DNA of 64,000 nt from Drosophila pseudoobscura (lineage: Eukaryota; Arthropoda; Insecta; Diptera; Drosophilidae), in assembly GCF_009870125.1 (NCBI RefSeq), contig NC_046683.1, positions 10,602,001 to 10,666,000 on the forward strand. The letters run 5' to 3'. Of the stretch, positions 26,141 through 38,421 are shown piece after piece. Position 1 is the stretch's first letter. The number at the start of each line of letters is the position of its first letter. The position numbers and the translations under genes are program-made. The notes under the pieces were generated by a model, which saw nothing but the letters and a program-made list of their open reading frames with translations, ran no database searches and had not been told where the DNA came from.

Positions 26141-26816
26141 ACATTGGTCAAGCATCACTGTGCCTTGTGTGTATAGCACTTTCCATTTTCATTTTTTGCA
26201 CACACTCCGTTTCCCCCGTGCCCCCCTGGAACCACCCCTACACCCCCCCCACCCACCCTGACAGCCCCGTATTCTGTTACATTTTTGTTCACTTTCGCTT
26301 TCGCTTACGTATTTTTTGTGTTCGCATCGTTTTTTGTGTTGCTGGCGAAAGGATTCGTGCGAAACAAAAAGCCTGTCCAGAGCTGACCAAGCCACCCACA
26401 CACCGCATTCACCCATCCGCTGCCAAAAGGCGGCCCTTGCCCGTTCGCCTGCCACATGCCACACGCACACTTGGGTGTCTTTATCAGGGGCCAGAGAGAG
26501 ACAGCCAGCGAGAGCTCAACCCTGTGCCAAAGGACCTGGACGTCGTCCAGTTGGATGCTTTCTGGGCTCTCATCCTCTGTGCTACTATGTCCTATGGCTT
26601 TCCATACTCTCTCTGTCTCCCTCTCTGTCACTCTCTTTCCTTTTTTTAGCATTTTCCATTTTCTTTTAATTCAGCCTGACCCCCTACCCTAGGTCCCTCA
26701 CCGCCAATGGGCGACTTTCTTTTGTTGCGAGGAAGAAAGCGGAAAAGGGAAAATTGTAAATTGAGTTACGCATTCTGACAGTTTGCATTACGATCTCTAG
26801 TCAACCCCGTCGGACC

Positions 26817-26850
26817 CCCTACCCTTACCCTTACCCTTACCCTTACCCCT
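26817..26850. repeat. (CCCTTA)n short tandem repeat
   Basis: Four to five copies of a CCCTTA unit. It is not the vertebrate telomere repeat, whose C-strand is CCCTAA. Confidence 0.85.
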
Positions 26851-26885
26851 CTCCTGGTCACACATGATGGTCATACATAAGTGGT

Positions 26886-26910
26886 TGTGTGTGTGTGTGT
26901 GTGTGTGTAT
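26886..26910. repeat. (TG)n microsatellite
   Basis: Uninterrupted TG run; a short AC run follows at about 27,078-27,097. Confidence 0.85.
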
Positions 26911-27584
26911 GCGTGAGTGGGCTATCTATCGATCTACTTTACTCTTCATTGGCATTATTCTCGGGCTCGTCGTCGTCGTCGGCGTCGTCTTCGTCAATTG
27001 AATTCGTTTCATTTCGTTTCGTTTGAATGAATTTCGCTTTGGACTTTTCCTGATGTTTTCCACTATATCAACGTATATACACACACACACACACACATAC
27101 ATGGATATGTACATATGCATCTTTGTGAGTGTCCAGTTGGGTCCCTTTTTTGCCGACACGCCTGAAAAGGCTTCGCATATTTAAACATATTAAATATCAA
27201 AGGACATTTGCCTCAATTCCCAATTTCGCTCACATTTCTTTGACCATCTTGGGGCCTCAGCAGGAGACCTGAAGCTGATTCCGAAGCTGATGCTTTTGCC
27301 CAATTAAATTTGCATCATTTGTCATGGCAATGGATCCCAATCAGTCGGGCTTTGGGGAAGGTGGCAAGAGCACCATTAGGCTTTCCATGAAGCCAAAAGG
27401 GATCACACAGCACAGAATCAGCCAAACAAAAAGAAAAACATATGCAACTTCATTTATATTGAACTCGTAAGCTCGTAATGTAGAAATGGCGGAGGGCAGA
27501 GAGAGACTCAAAGAGAAACTTTCCGCGACTAAATCAAATAAAACATCCAGAGGCCAAAAACCTAATTAATTATTTTTTAAATAT

Positions 27585-27768
27585 ATCAGTGGTAGTTTCT
27601 GGAGTTAAAAGCTTAGTTTGTCACAGATGGTAGATGAATCTTGTTTTGAATTCCATTCAATCTAGGGAATCTGATCTACAAAGACCATTTCGAGCAGCTT
27701 TAAGTGTCCAATGGATCAAAGAGTCAACCAAAACTGTTCTCAGCTTAAGCAAGCAGTGGATTGAAAGC
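27585..27768 (+). repeat. Diverged tandem duplication, unit A
   Basis: About 184 bp that realigns with 27,843-28,026. Shared blocks in order: a GTAGTTT start, AAAGCTT, TTTGTCACA, TTGAATTCCATT, AATCTAGGGAA, AAGTGTC, GATCAAAGAGTCA, AACTGTTCTCAG, GCAAGCAG and GGATTGA. It is non-coding in both copies. Confidence 0.85.
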
Positions 27769-27842
27769 AATTGAAACAGTCGAAACTGCTTGCCTATTAG
27801 TGGACAATATAGAAATTTGATTATTCAATTTGTTCAAAATAA

Positions 27843-28026
27843 ATCAATAGTAGTTTTGAGGTTCAAAGCTTTTTTTTGTCACAAATAAAAGATACATTTT
27901 ATGTTGAATTCCATTAAATCTAGGGAAAGCTATCAAAAAATATCAATTAGAGGTTTCTAAAGTGTCAAATAGATCAAAGAGTCACCCGAAACTGTTCTCA
28001 GAAAAAGCAAGCAGGGGATTGAGAGT
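27843..28026 (+). repeat. Diverged tandem duplication, unit B
   Basis: Second copy of the preceding unit at a spacing of 258 bp, in the same orientation. Scattered substitutions and small indels indicate an old duplication. Confidence 0.85.
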
Positions 28027-28449
28027 TCGTAAATCTCTAAAAAAATAACCCTTTCTTCGAATTTATATTTGAATAGACCCAAATTTGGTCAGCAATTGGT
28101 AAATATTTACTATTATTAGCCAAGACATTACCATACCTTTTTTTAATATTTTTATTCCGAATTTCTCGGTACAACCTAACCGATCTGCATATGGATTCTA
28201 ACGACAAATATCTAATTAGCAGCCCTGCAAAGTATGCAAGCGTTTTTTCGTTCCTTTTTTCCGTTCTCTTGTCCATGTTTTCTTTGCCTCAGTTTTCCCC
28301 CACCCCCTTCCGGTGCGAAACCTTTTCTATTCGCTTGGCTGGGATAAATGGTTTCCCCTATTTTTGTTAAAAATTCAATTAAAATTGTTTAACTTAGACA
28401 AAGACAACAACAACAGCAACAGCAACAACAACATAAATACATTATATAA

Positions 28450-28914
28450 AACAAGAGGGTACGTTGTGAGCCGCGTCAAGGGCCGCGGCTCTACTTAATA
28501 CCCTATACCATATATGAGCTTATATATTATGAAATTTATACAAAATTTAGTTGCTAGATTTTATCCGTTTCCGTTTTTCTATAAATATTGTTTTCCATCT
28601 GTTTCTTTTTTCTACTATAACACTAACGCTCCCCTCCGCCGGAGATCGCACACTGCACGAAGAAGTGTGTGTGTGAGAGAGAAAGAGACTGCCATTTCAT
28701 TTGTTCCTTCTGGCTAACATAATGATCCTATCTGATCCAGATTCGGCAGTCTGCTAGATTTGGTCATTCTCTACGATTTTAAGTTTTTGGTTAGCTCGTA
28801 AATTCGTCCTTTGTGGGGCCGAAAGCGGGATGCATAACACTTGTAATGGATGACATCCACTGTCACCACAAACCGAATATACCCCCATATTACTTTTGAT
28901 TACCGGGTATAAAA
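28450..28914. mobile_element. SGM/DINE-like non-autonomous repeat
   Basis: About 465 bp bounded by AGAGGGTACGTTGTGAG and ACCGGGTATAAAAAG. Near the left end is a GC-rich hairpin (GAGCCGCGTCAAGGGCCGCGGCTC) followed by TACTTAATACCCTATACC; inside is a CAAAATTTAGTTGCTAGATTTT block. These resemble the ends of abundant obscura-group interspersed repeats. There is no coding capacity. Family naming is from memory; SGM, ISY or an INE-1 relative are all possible. Confidence 0.5.
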
Positions 28915-29218
28915 AGGATAAAAAATAAATAAAACGAAGCGAAAAGAAAGGAAAAGAGTTACAGCAGCGGCAGCGGACGTCGACGTCGACGGCGACGCGG
29001 CAGTGATGCTGCTGCAGCGGACATTTCAAACAAAAGACAACATAACGAGATTCACACACACACGCACTCGCACACCCATACACCCATACCCACACACACA
29101 ACAAAAGCCACCCCCTTAGTGACCGACCAACAAAAAAAAAAAAAAACGTGAAAATACAAAGCAAAATCAAATAAAAAACACAGAAAAAAACCAAAACGAA
29201 AAAGCATGTAAAAAGGAG

Positions 29219-29282
29219 AGCGACCTAGAGAGCGAGAAAGAGATAGACAGGGAGAGAGAGCGAGAGAGAGAGAGAGAGAGAG
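29219..29282. repeat. GA-rich tract
   Basis: Purine tract with GAAAGAGATAGACAGGGAGA followed by about 14 GA units. Confidence 0.85.
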
Positions 29283-29394
29283 GAATTGAGAAAAAATAAA
29301 ACCCGCTTAAATTAAGCCCACCTACTGGACCAACCCCCCGAACCACCAGAAAATAAAAGGGGTAGGAGGGCGGAGGCTGGACACCAAAACGCAC

Positions 29395-29425
29395 GAACGG
29401 GTAACGGGTTACGGGTTACGGGTTA
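29395..29425. repeat. ACGGGTTA short tandem repeat
   Basis: About four copies of an 8-bp unit (ACGGGTTA/ACGGGTAA). Confidence 0.75.
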
Positions 29426-30349
29426 AAGCGTCCCAGCACCGTTGATGAGCAGCCCACCAGTGGCTGGGGGGGTGGACGGTTGGTTGGGTGGGTGTTGGTG
29501 GTGCTGATCCGCCCGCTGGCACTTGCCAATTTAAAAAAGCACAACAAAAGAGCGAGAGGGAGCTATGGGGGGTGGGGGGGTTGAGGAGAAGGTCGCAAAG
29601 AAACGGCCACGCAGCATAAATAAAATGCCTGCCAAGCAAGCCCCCATGCCTCCAGTACACCCCCATCCCCCACGAGCACACACACACACACACACAGAGC
29701 AACCCTTTTCTGTGCTTCTTCTGCTCTTCTTCTGCCTCATAATGCTGCTTGGCCAGTGGCCAGCCAGTGCGTGCCCCAACACCACCCCCATCCCCCCAAA
29801 ACGGAAACTAAAAAGTATTGCGACTGAAGCCGATGTCGACGCCGCTGCTCTGCCGGCAATGCCTCGGTGTTTCCCGGTGATTCCCGGTCCAACGATTGTG
29901 CCTGGCACTGCCACTGACACTGCCTGACCATCCATTCAAATGCGAACATTCGCAAGGATACCCTGGACGACGGGTGTGTGTGGTCACAGTGGCCACTGCA
30001 GAAAACGAAGATGCCAAAAAGAGGGGCATCTTTGTAGGAAGAGAAGTATTATACAAATTGGAAAATATACCCAATTAAATGTTGACCAAAAAAGAATCGA
30101 TCGGGTAACCGGTACCCGGTACTATATAGCTAGATATTCTTTCATTTAAAACATACTTTTGCGAATGCATCCCCTTTGCTCTATCATCAGTGGTGCTCGA
30201 AAGCCAGGTGTTCAAAGAGCCAGGCAACAGTTGGACTTTAACTTTCGGGCTATAAATTCGATTCGATCTAATTGCTTTTCTGCCATCAGGCAGATAGGTT
30301 CATTCTTTAACGCTTTTCTGGTACATATCTTCTCAATTTCGGAGGGTGG

Positions 30350-30480
30350 GTAAGTATATATTTATGACCTTTGTCCGCCGCATGATATCCCATGAGTGTG
30401 CAAACAAAATCTGGTTACTCTAGCTCTTCTAGTCTCTGAGAACTTGAATGCTGATCAAGATGTACCCATGTATTCCTTGA
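30350..30480 (+). mobile_element. DINE-like fragment
   Basis: Contains CAAAATCTGGTTACTCTAGC followed by TCTTCTAGTCTCTGAGA, a block related to the internal part of DINE/SGM repeats. It lies about 140 bp from a 19-bp match to 25,879-25,897, which also sits beside a DINE-like fragment. Confidence 0.4.
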
Positions 30481-30972
30481 GTGCTGGGCATAAAATACTG
30501 ACCTTTAAGGTTTATGTTTCCCATAGCATTACATACATATTTTAGTGCTATGATAACTCGATTCCTAAAGCTTTCTAGGGTCGAAAATCGATCAGTTGAC
30601 GGCAGAATTAACTCCGGAATAAGGAATAGTACATACGAATCTTCAATTTCAAGTTCATTAATCCACTTTTTGCTCCACTGTGCGCTGCGATTGGGTGAAG
30701 GGATGGGTGTATGGCCGGGGAGACCCCAAAAGCGTGCGGTGCATGTACATGAAGCCATCGCCACATTTGGCTGCATATGTTGGCACGTACCACGACCCAC
30801 GACCCACGGCCCTGCCCCATCCATCCTTAGAATGGCCAAAACATTCCCCCTTCATTTGCCTCCTGCCACGCATATCCTTGAAGCGACACCGTCGTGCGTG
30901 TACATAGGCAAATAAATATTATAGCTGGCCGTGGTGCGGGCATGGGGCAACACTTGCGGGCCGTAAGGGTTG

Positions 30973-31006
<34 letters not shown>
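30973..31006. repeat. (CA)n microsatellite
   Basis: Uninterrupted CA run of about 16 units. Confidence 0.9.
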
Positions 31007-31008
<2 letters not shown>

Positions 31009-31563
31009 GCAGATACCCCCCCTCCTTGTGGGAACTGCAGGCGTGCAAAAGTTCAATTGGCGTAAGGTCCACAAGACGATGCCGCAGTAATATGATTTAC
31101 GGGTCTGTCTGGTTGCCAAATTGATGGAGTGGGTGCGGGAGTGGGAGTGGTAGAGGGGGAGACGTCGAGGCAAAGGGCAACAGGAAGTCTTCCTTGCCCC
31201 AGGCAAAGGTGCGTAGACCTCTCATTATCGCCTCGCCATTTCGCTTCATTAGATCCCATGCCATGCCACATATGGACTTGGAAAGGGTTTGATCCTTCCC
31301 ATTACCCTTCCATATCTTGAAAGATATTCTGGACAACCCGATGTCTGGAGCTTCAATTTGATTTCAATTTTACAGAATCCATCACTTTTGATGCAAATCG
31401 GTGCAAATTTTGGATGGATCACTGGATCACTTTCGCCTACGAGTTCCGTGTATCTGACAGATGTATCATCTAAGACTAAGTAGCCCTTGAAACCAATGTA
31501 CCGCCGATCCTTATATCATAACCCAAACGCTCACTTCAGTAAGCAAAAAACAAGCACAATAAA

Positions 31564-31819
31564 ATGTTCAATTTATTCAATGGAATTATTAAAATGCTGT
31601 TTCACCCGGTAAGCATGCAAGAACTCTATTGCAACGAATCGCAATTACAAACATCCTTTTACAAACCAGGCTGCAGATCCACCAACCGTGGCCTCTGCTT
31701 CAAGTGCCACATTCGATGATGCCCACACAGCAATGATGCCACCAGCTACAAAGACGAATTTTTCCATCAAGGTGGCATCAGAAGGGTCGTTATTTTCCAT
31801 CAATTTTTCCATCTTTTGA
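31564..31819 (+). CDS. Possible two-exon micro-gene (64 aa)
   Basis: Exon 1 is 31,564-31,608 (15 codons, MFNLFNGIIKMLFHP) and ends at a good donor, GTAAGC. The intron 31,609-31,669 is 61 bp, the modal size in flies, and ends CCTTTTACAAACCAG. Exon 2 is 31,670-31,819 in the same phase (49 codons, stop TGA) and ends NFSIKVASEGSLFSINFSIF. An initiator-like TTCAGTA lies at about 31,536, 26 bp before the ATG, with a TATA-like TTATATCA about 25 bp further up and a good Kozak context (AAAATG). TATAAA at about 31,897 could serve as a weak polyadenylation signal. I know no homologue. The protein has no motif beyond a short amphipathic N-terminus. A chance arrangement remains possible. Confidence 0.35.
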
Positions 31820-32395
31820 GACGTTGCTTAACGTAGACCAAAGGACCTCCAAAGCAACACTTAAAATGTATATCACCAAAGACTGTTTTTTTGTTCTATA
31901 AATGAGCTCTGACTTGTTAAATAATTTTTGGGGAATTGATTCAGCTAGACCACGCGAAGAGAGCCTACTCGAAATGGATGGATGGATAGGCCCCTTCCCA
32001 GAAGTGCAGGACAGCCACAGAAGTCCATGGTGTGGCGCAGGCGCAGCCCGATGGCACAGTGCCCCTTGCTGACTCCTGTCCGTGAGAGCCCTTATGGTCA
32101 GCCGCCTGCAAACTCTGGTTCTCCCACTTCCACTGAGGTCTTCGGATGTTCTTAGCCCCCAGACATTCCTTTTCTGAGATCTGTGGCTCCCTGGTCTTCA
32201 TACATCATAGGTAGGACTAAAGTCAGTGTGTTTACAGGATTGATTTGATCGTCAATCAGCGCCCCATTACAACCATATCCAGAACTCAATTGAACTTTGG
32301 ACCCATCTACAATTCTTACCATACATTTGTGTTTGTACATATATAGGATATAGAATATAGAATAAACTTTGATTTTTTGTTTCGATTTTTCTTAG

Positions 32396-35300
32396 GCATT
32401 TCTCGCATTTATTTCTTATAGTTCTCGTAACACTCGATTTCCCCTCGCACGGTTCTTATCTTTTTCTTTTTGTTTGTTTTACTTTTACTTTTTTTTATAT
32501 GTTTTGAATGTTTCTATCAAAATTACAAAAAATTCCCTTTCGATTTCGGAATATAAGGTATATATTGTAATATATATATATATATCAAATGTGTGTGTGG
32601 TTTTTTTTGTGGGGAAAAAATCGTATCAAATGGCAACATTGTTCACTATATAATAGACCTGCAAAGAATTTCTTGGGCTTTTCATTTCCTTCTCTTTTGT
32701 TTGTTTTTGTTTTTGTTTTACATTCAGTATTTTTGTTAATTATTATTTTGTTTGCTTGAATGGTAGTTATTTTGTTGTTGTAAATTTGTAGTTAATGCAT
32801 ACAATATATGAATGATGTTTGAATGTTTTTTGTTTTGGTTTTTTTTTGCGGCGTTACAATAATCGTATTTATGAGTTGTTTGTTTTTCTGTGTGTGTTGT
32901 AGTCGAGTGTGTTGTTGTTTTTGTTTGCTTGCAGTTTGAGTTTTGTTTGATTTTCTTAGTAGATATTTTAGTTAGGATTCTGCTCTCTGTACTCTGCCTT
33001 CTGCCTTCCCACACGTCTTATTTACCTAAATTCCCTTCCGTTCTTTTCGTTAAACATTAAAATTGATTTTTATTTAAGCACAAAACAAAGGCAAAAGGCA
33101 AAAGGGTAAAGGGAAAACAAGTAAAGTACAAAACAAAATGGCAAATGAAAATGCATGTTAAAATGCTTTTAGTTGAAGCTTTTTTTTCGTGTAGGTTTCT
33201 AGATTCCACATTCCTTTGCCTTTAATCGCTATATATATATATATATATATATATCTAGTACCCCTATCATATATATTTATAAATATTCTTTTAGCTTTGA
33301 TTTCTGTTTCTTACGCTCTAATTTCGGTTTTTAGTACATTTATTTAGCAAAAAACATTCACGACGACGGCGCCTATGGCACATCCTTGTGTTCCCACCAC
33401 ATATATATATATATATGCATATTTTGTATATATACATATGGCGTATAGTTTCTAAAAAATATCTTCATATATTCGTATGTTCGTATAAATATCAAGCTTA
33501 AAAAATTGGCATTTCCTTTAGTTTTAAGTATAGGTAGGTATATATCGTAGTAATCCGTAGAGCTCTATATGCATAATACCATTTAGTTCTGCATAGGATA
33601 GGAAAGTCAAATGCAAACTCTTAATCATCGTCTAGGCTAATGCTTTCGTTAATCGTTAATCGTTATCGGAACGGAACCCAAGAGCCGCGTGTGTGTGTGG
33701 TAGGGGGCACTGATCTTTATAGCTGTGTGCCGCACTGTACTTATGCTTAAGCCGATTTCCATTGTACACACAATACATATCTTTATAGATGGCTTTCGCC
33801 GACAAAACAAAACACAAAAAATGGCAATCAAGTTACTATAAAAAAAAAACAACACTGAAAAACATTATCGGGCGGCTACAATCGATAGGAGATCGATAGG
33901 TGGCAATTGACTACAGCTATCGATAATCGATTGGCGAGTTTTGATTACTGTTGATTGGATCTCTGCTGGGGATTCTTTTGTTTGATTTCTTTTGATTTCT
34001 GCACTTCGGGGATAACATAAAAAAAACCCTATACATATATCTATCTCCCCCCCCCACCCCCTTAAATGTTATATGAACAAATACAACACACACATACATA
34101 TATAAAATACATATACACATACACATATATATATATATATACATATGCATATGCATATGATATTGAACCATTAGGAACGCGCCTTACAAAATGTTTAAAA
34201 ATCAGAATATTCTAGGAAAACAATAATCAATTAATTAATTAATACATTATATTATTACAATTACAATTACAAGTACTAGATGAAATACAATATTTGATTT
34301 GTGTACAGAAATAACTCTATATAGACGACGCTCAATGCGATGCGTTTTCATTAAAAACTAGTTGGATTTACCCATACCAATGCGCAATATACTATATATT
34401 TCATATATATATCCTCCATTCGAGAGGGTTTCTCTCTGATCTGATGATTTGAGTCAAAATAAGTACAATCCATATAGGACTATGGATTCTAAAGGGATTC
34501 ATAGAAATAATCACTCATTGAATGACGATTTCTGCGTTTAAAGGTCAACTGTCATGAGGAAATTCACTAACATCATGAATTTCCATTTTTGATAATGATT
34601 TTTGGATTCTATAGACTCTAAAGGGCCAAAGGAAATACTATACTATAGTTATAGTTACTCGATTCTTTAGGGGAAACGCGTACAGTTGTTTTTGGGGGAA
34701 TTTTGAGTTCAAACAAATTTACATTAAATATATATAGATCTATATAGTCATATAATACGCATTGTATTGTAGGGCTTCCGGTTTATACGGTTCGATTTCC
34801 CATTTTCTTCGGCCTGAGCCACGCATTTGATGCGCTTGCAAATATAAAATTAAAAAAAAAAAAAAACTATAAAAAAAATAATAAAATAATAAATAAAAAA
34901 TCTTAAACAGGCATAATAGCATATAAAAACATTTTACACTTATCTCAGACGCTAATTAGATCTACATCGATTCTCGTTTCTTTTTTTTTAAGATAATGCA
35001 CTATTGTTTACACAAAAAAAAAATACATATTACACCTTTATCGCTTTTTTTACAATCTAAAATTTAGCTTAAAAATATATGTATATTTCCTAAAATGAAT
35101 CGGCGCATTCGAGTGATTTAAGATTTAAGAATTAAGATCCTGCGTTTCGCTCCCTTTCGATATACATAATACTTGTGTAAGAGAATTAGCAGATACATAT
35201 ACGCCATATACTCGCAGGATATACATATATAGTATCTATAGTTAGTGTGTGTGTGTGTGTGTGTGTGTGGATCGTTTCTAGGGACACATTCCATTGTTTC

Positions 35301-35562
35301 CGCCTAAGACTTAAATAGGAATTTGTATTTGTATTCGCATTTGATTCTCTCTTCTGGTTTCAAGTACAACAAAGAAAAAGGTGTTTCCGATCCGATCCGG
35401 GCCATCCCAAGTGTGTGCTGGGAAGGGGAAGCGAAGGAAGAGATTAGTTTCAGTTTTCGAATGGTCTCAAAGGGTACTCACTCTCTACTCTACTCTGCTC
35501 CCATCCTACTGCATCCTGCAGCAGCAACGGCGCCTGCTGGATGGCAGGATCGCACCACACTC
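32396..35562 (-). other. pico: Probable long 3' UTR of pico
   Basis: AT-rich, gene-free sequence immediately downstream of the pico stop, with many short TA runs (32,568-32,586; 33,229-33,256; 34,120-34,142) and a TG run (35,244-35,269). On the minus strand there are several AATAAA signals (TTTATT on plus), including about 33,071, 33,339 and 32,409. The last is a plausible distal end. The extent is inference from composition and signals only. Confidence 0.4.
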
Positions 35563-38377
35563 CTACACTCGATTGGTCGTCAGGTGCGTTTTGTCGCTCC
35601 GCTTGGGTGGCGGCGGCGGCGGACGCTTCTTGGGTGGCACACCCATCCCTGGCGGTGCCACCACTGGCGCTGGCATGCCGCCAGCAGCCGCAACAGCTGC
35701 AGCACCGTCTGTGGCCATTCCACCTGGACCTAGATTCGATGGCCCCCCAACGCCCGATCCCGATCCGTTCGTCTGGGCGTGCACGTTCTCGTAGAGGGCA
35801 TTGTGCGCGTACTCGTAGTGCTCCCGCACCCAGTGGCTGACATTCGCCGTCTCGCGATAATAGTGCGAGGAGTTGGCCCCCGAATTGAGATTGTGGGCGG
35901 CCAGCAGGTCCTCGTTGCTGAAGTCCCTGAAGCCCAGCACCTCGTGCGGCGTTGTGGCCGGCTCTAGCTTGCACTTTTGCGCCACCTGCCACTTTTTGCG
36001 CATCACCCGCTGCAGATCCTTGAGAAAGTCACGCGGCGGATTCGAGGAGGACTCCTGCAGCCGCTTGGGCGATGTCACTTCGCAGCAGCTGCCGCTGCCA
36101 TTGCTCTGGGCCGAGAGACGCGCCAGATCTGTGCGCGGCGGCAGCATCGGTCCGGGCGCGTACTGCTGGTACGCCGACCCCGATCCAGATCCGGATCCCG
36201 TACTGAGCGTGGTGCTGGGCGATCGCTGCGGCAGCACCGGCTCTGGGGAGCACATCTTTCGCCGCAGCAGCACCGGCGAGTCGGCAAAGGAGACCTTCTT
36301 CTGGGGCGCGGGTGGCGGCAGTGCAGGCGGAGGTCCTACACCGATGCCGCTCTGCGGTCCCACGTAGTCGGGCGGCGCCTTGTACGGTGGCGCTGCCTTC
36401 AGGGAGGCCTGCTTCACCGCCGGTTTGATCGGCTTGGCCGGCACTGCCGGCGGCAGGGATCCGTTGCTGTTGGGCATGATTCCCATTCCCATACCCATCG
36501 TGGGCATCATCATTCCCTGCTGCGTGGACGTGGGCGTGGGCGTGGTAGGGCTAGACACCTGCCCCTGTGGCGGCGCTGGTCCGGCGGATGCATAGGCCAT
36601 GGCATGCATCACCATCACATCCTCGGGCGGCGGCGGTGGCGGCAACGAGGCCAACGACAACTGCGATCCGTACACGTCCTGGTCGTCGGCACCGTCCAGA
36701 CCGTGCGCCGACAACGGCGGCGGTGGCGGTGGCAGCGAATCGAGCGATAGAGTGGAGGAACACATCAGTGAGGCATCGCTGGATGAGGCATCGCCGAGAT
36801 TCAATGTGGTTGGTGGCGGCAGCGGCAGCGGCAGTGGCAGCGCCTTGGCAGCGCAAATGCTGGGCGTTGGCGTCGGCGTTGAGTTGCTGCTCGACGATGT
36901 CGACGAGGCACTGCCCTGCTCCTGCTGCTGCTGCTGCTTGACAGTCACCGATGATGGGACTACAACGGGCCGTCGCTTGAGGGTGCCGCTTCCGTTGCTC
37001 TCCTGCGACTTCCGACGACTGTGGCGTCGCGTCAGGGTGCCACTGCGCTCCGGAGAGCTGGCCTCACCGGCACACCCACCGCCGCCGCTCTCGCAGATGG
37101 TGATCTCTCCGACCTCCTTCAGCTGGCGCGTCATCGTGGTGAGCGGCAGATTGGGCTTCATCGAGGGCTTCCGCTTGATGGTGCCGGTCGTAAACTCCGA
37201 ATCGAAGCCATTGTTGTCGTCCGACAGGCAACCGCTCGAGCTGGAGCTGGAGGCGCGCGAGGTGCGGCCGCTGTTCGAGGAGTTCGACATGGACATGCTG
37301 CTGATCGCCGAGGAGACGCTGCCGCATTGCGAGGGCACCGCCGAGGAGATGCTCGATATGGACTCGCTGCTGCGCATCGAGGCCGAGGCGAAGCTCGACT
37401 GCGAGACGCCGTCCCCCATGCAGAGGTCCTCGATGAGGAGCTTGTGATTGTGCCACAGCTGCTTGCCATATTTACAGATCCTGATGGCCGTCAGCCAGCG
37501 GTCCAGCGTCTGCAGATCCTCGGCGCAGAGCATTTTCAGCGAGCGACAGGACTTGCCCAGCGACGAGTCGACGGCGGACTTGAAGCCAAAGGTGTAGTCC
37601 GTCGGGGACTTCCATTTCTTGCGCCACCCCAGACCCGTGTACACATTGTGGCCGCTGAAGAGGGTGAGACAGGCGAGGTCTCTGGTGTTCTTGGTCTTCT
37701 CCTTCGGGAAATAGTAGAGGCCCGAGGAGCGCAGCACGAAATGATACCGCTTCCAGCCCTTCTTGGGGTCCGCCTTCATGTAGAGCGGCCCGTCCAGCTG
37801 CAGCTGGGCGGCATGCGTCTCAAAGAACTCGTCGAGCAGCATGTGCCGTGTCTGGTCGTCGTGCTGGCAACCGGGCGCCATCTGTGGCCCCGGCAGATAC
37901 ACTTCGGGCCGCGAGAATAGAGCCACCTTGTCCTGGCGCTGCTGGAAGAGCACACGATTGCCGGCGTCTGAGTTCCAGGCCATCAGATTGTCCACCAGCA
38001 GCTCGTGATCCTCGAAAAGGCGTTCTGGGGAGGAGGAAGTGAGGATTAGTGGGGACCAGAAGATGGATGACATCTCATTGGAGATTCACTTACCCATTTG
38101 CAAGTCTCCCAGGTGCTCGACCAGCGACCAATTTGGCTGCATCTGAACGTGGTTCTTGTCGGCCAGGAGCCGTGTGACATGACCGCAGACCATCCGCTCG
38201 TCCACCAGCAGCGACTTGGAGGCCCCGTCCACCGTGAAGGCCTTCACAAAGAGCCGTCGTATGGAGGCGCTCTCCAGTTTGTGCAGCGCCAGCTGGATTT
38301 TGGCCGCCTTTGAGCTGCTGTTGCCGCCGCCTCCCTGCCGCTTCTGGGCCACGAGCTGCTGCTGTTGCAACTGTTGT

Positions 38378-38421
<44 letters not shown>

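Noticed and set aside
25939..26649. 236-codon plus-strand frame
   Set aside because: Runs antisense through a DINE-like fragment and low-complexity pyrimidine tracts, with no domain.
26817..26850. Telomere-like repeat
   Set aside because: The unit is CCCTTA (TAAGGG), not CCCTAA/TTAGGG, and flies do not use such telomeres. It is a simple repeat.
36567..37920. Long plus-strand frames across pico (282-299 codons)
   Set aside because: Antisense shadows of GC-rich pico coding sequence.
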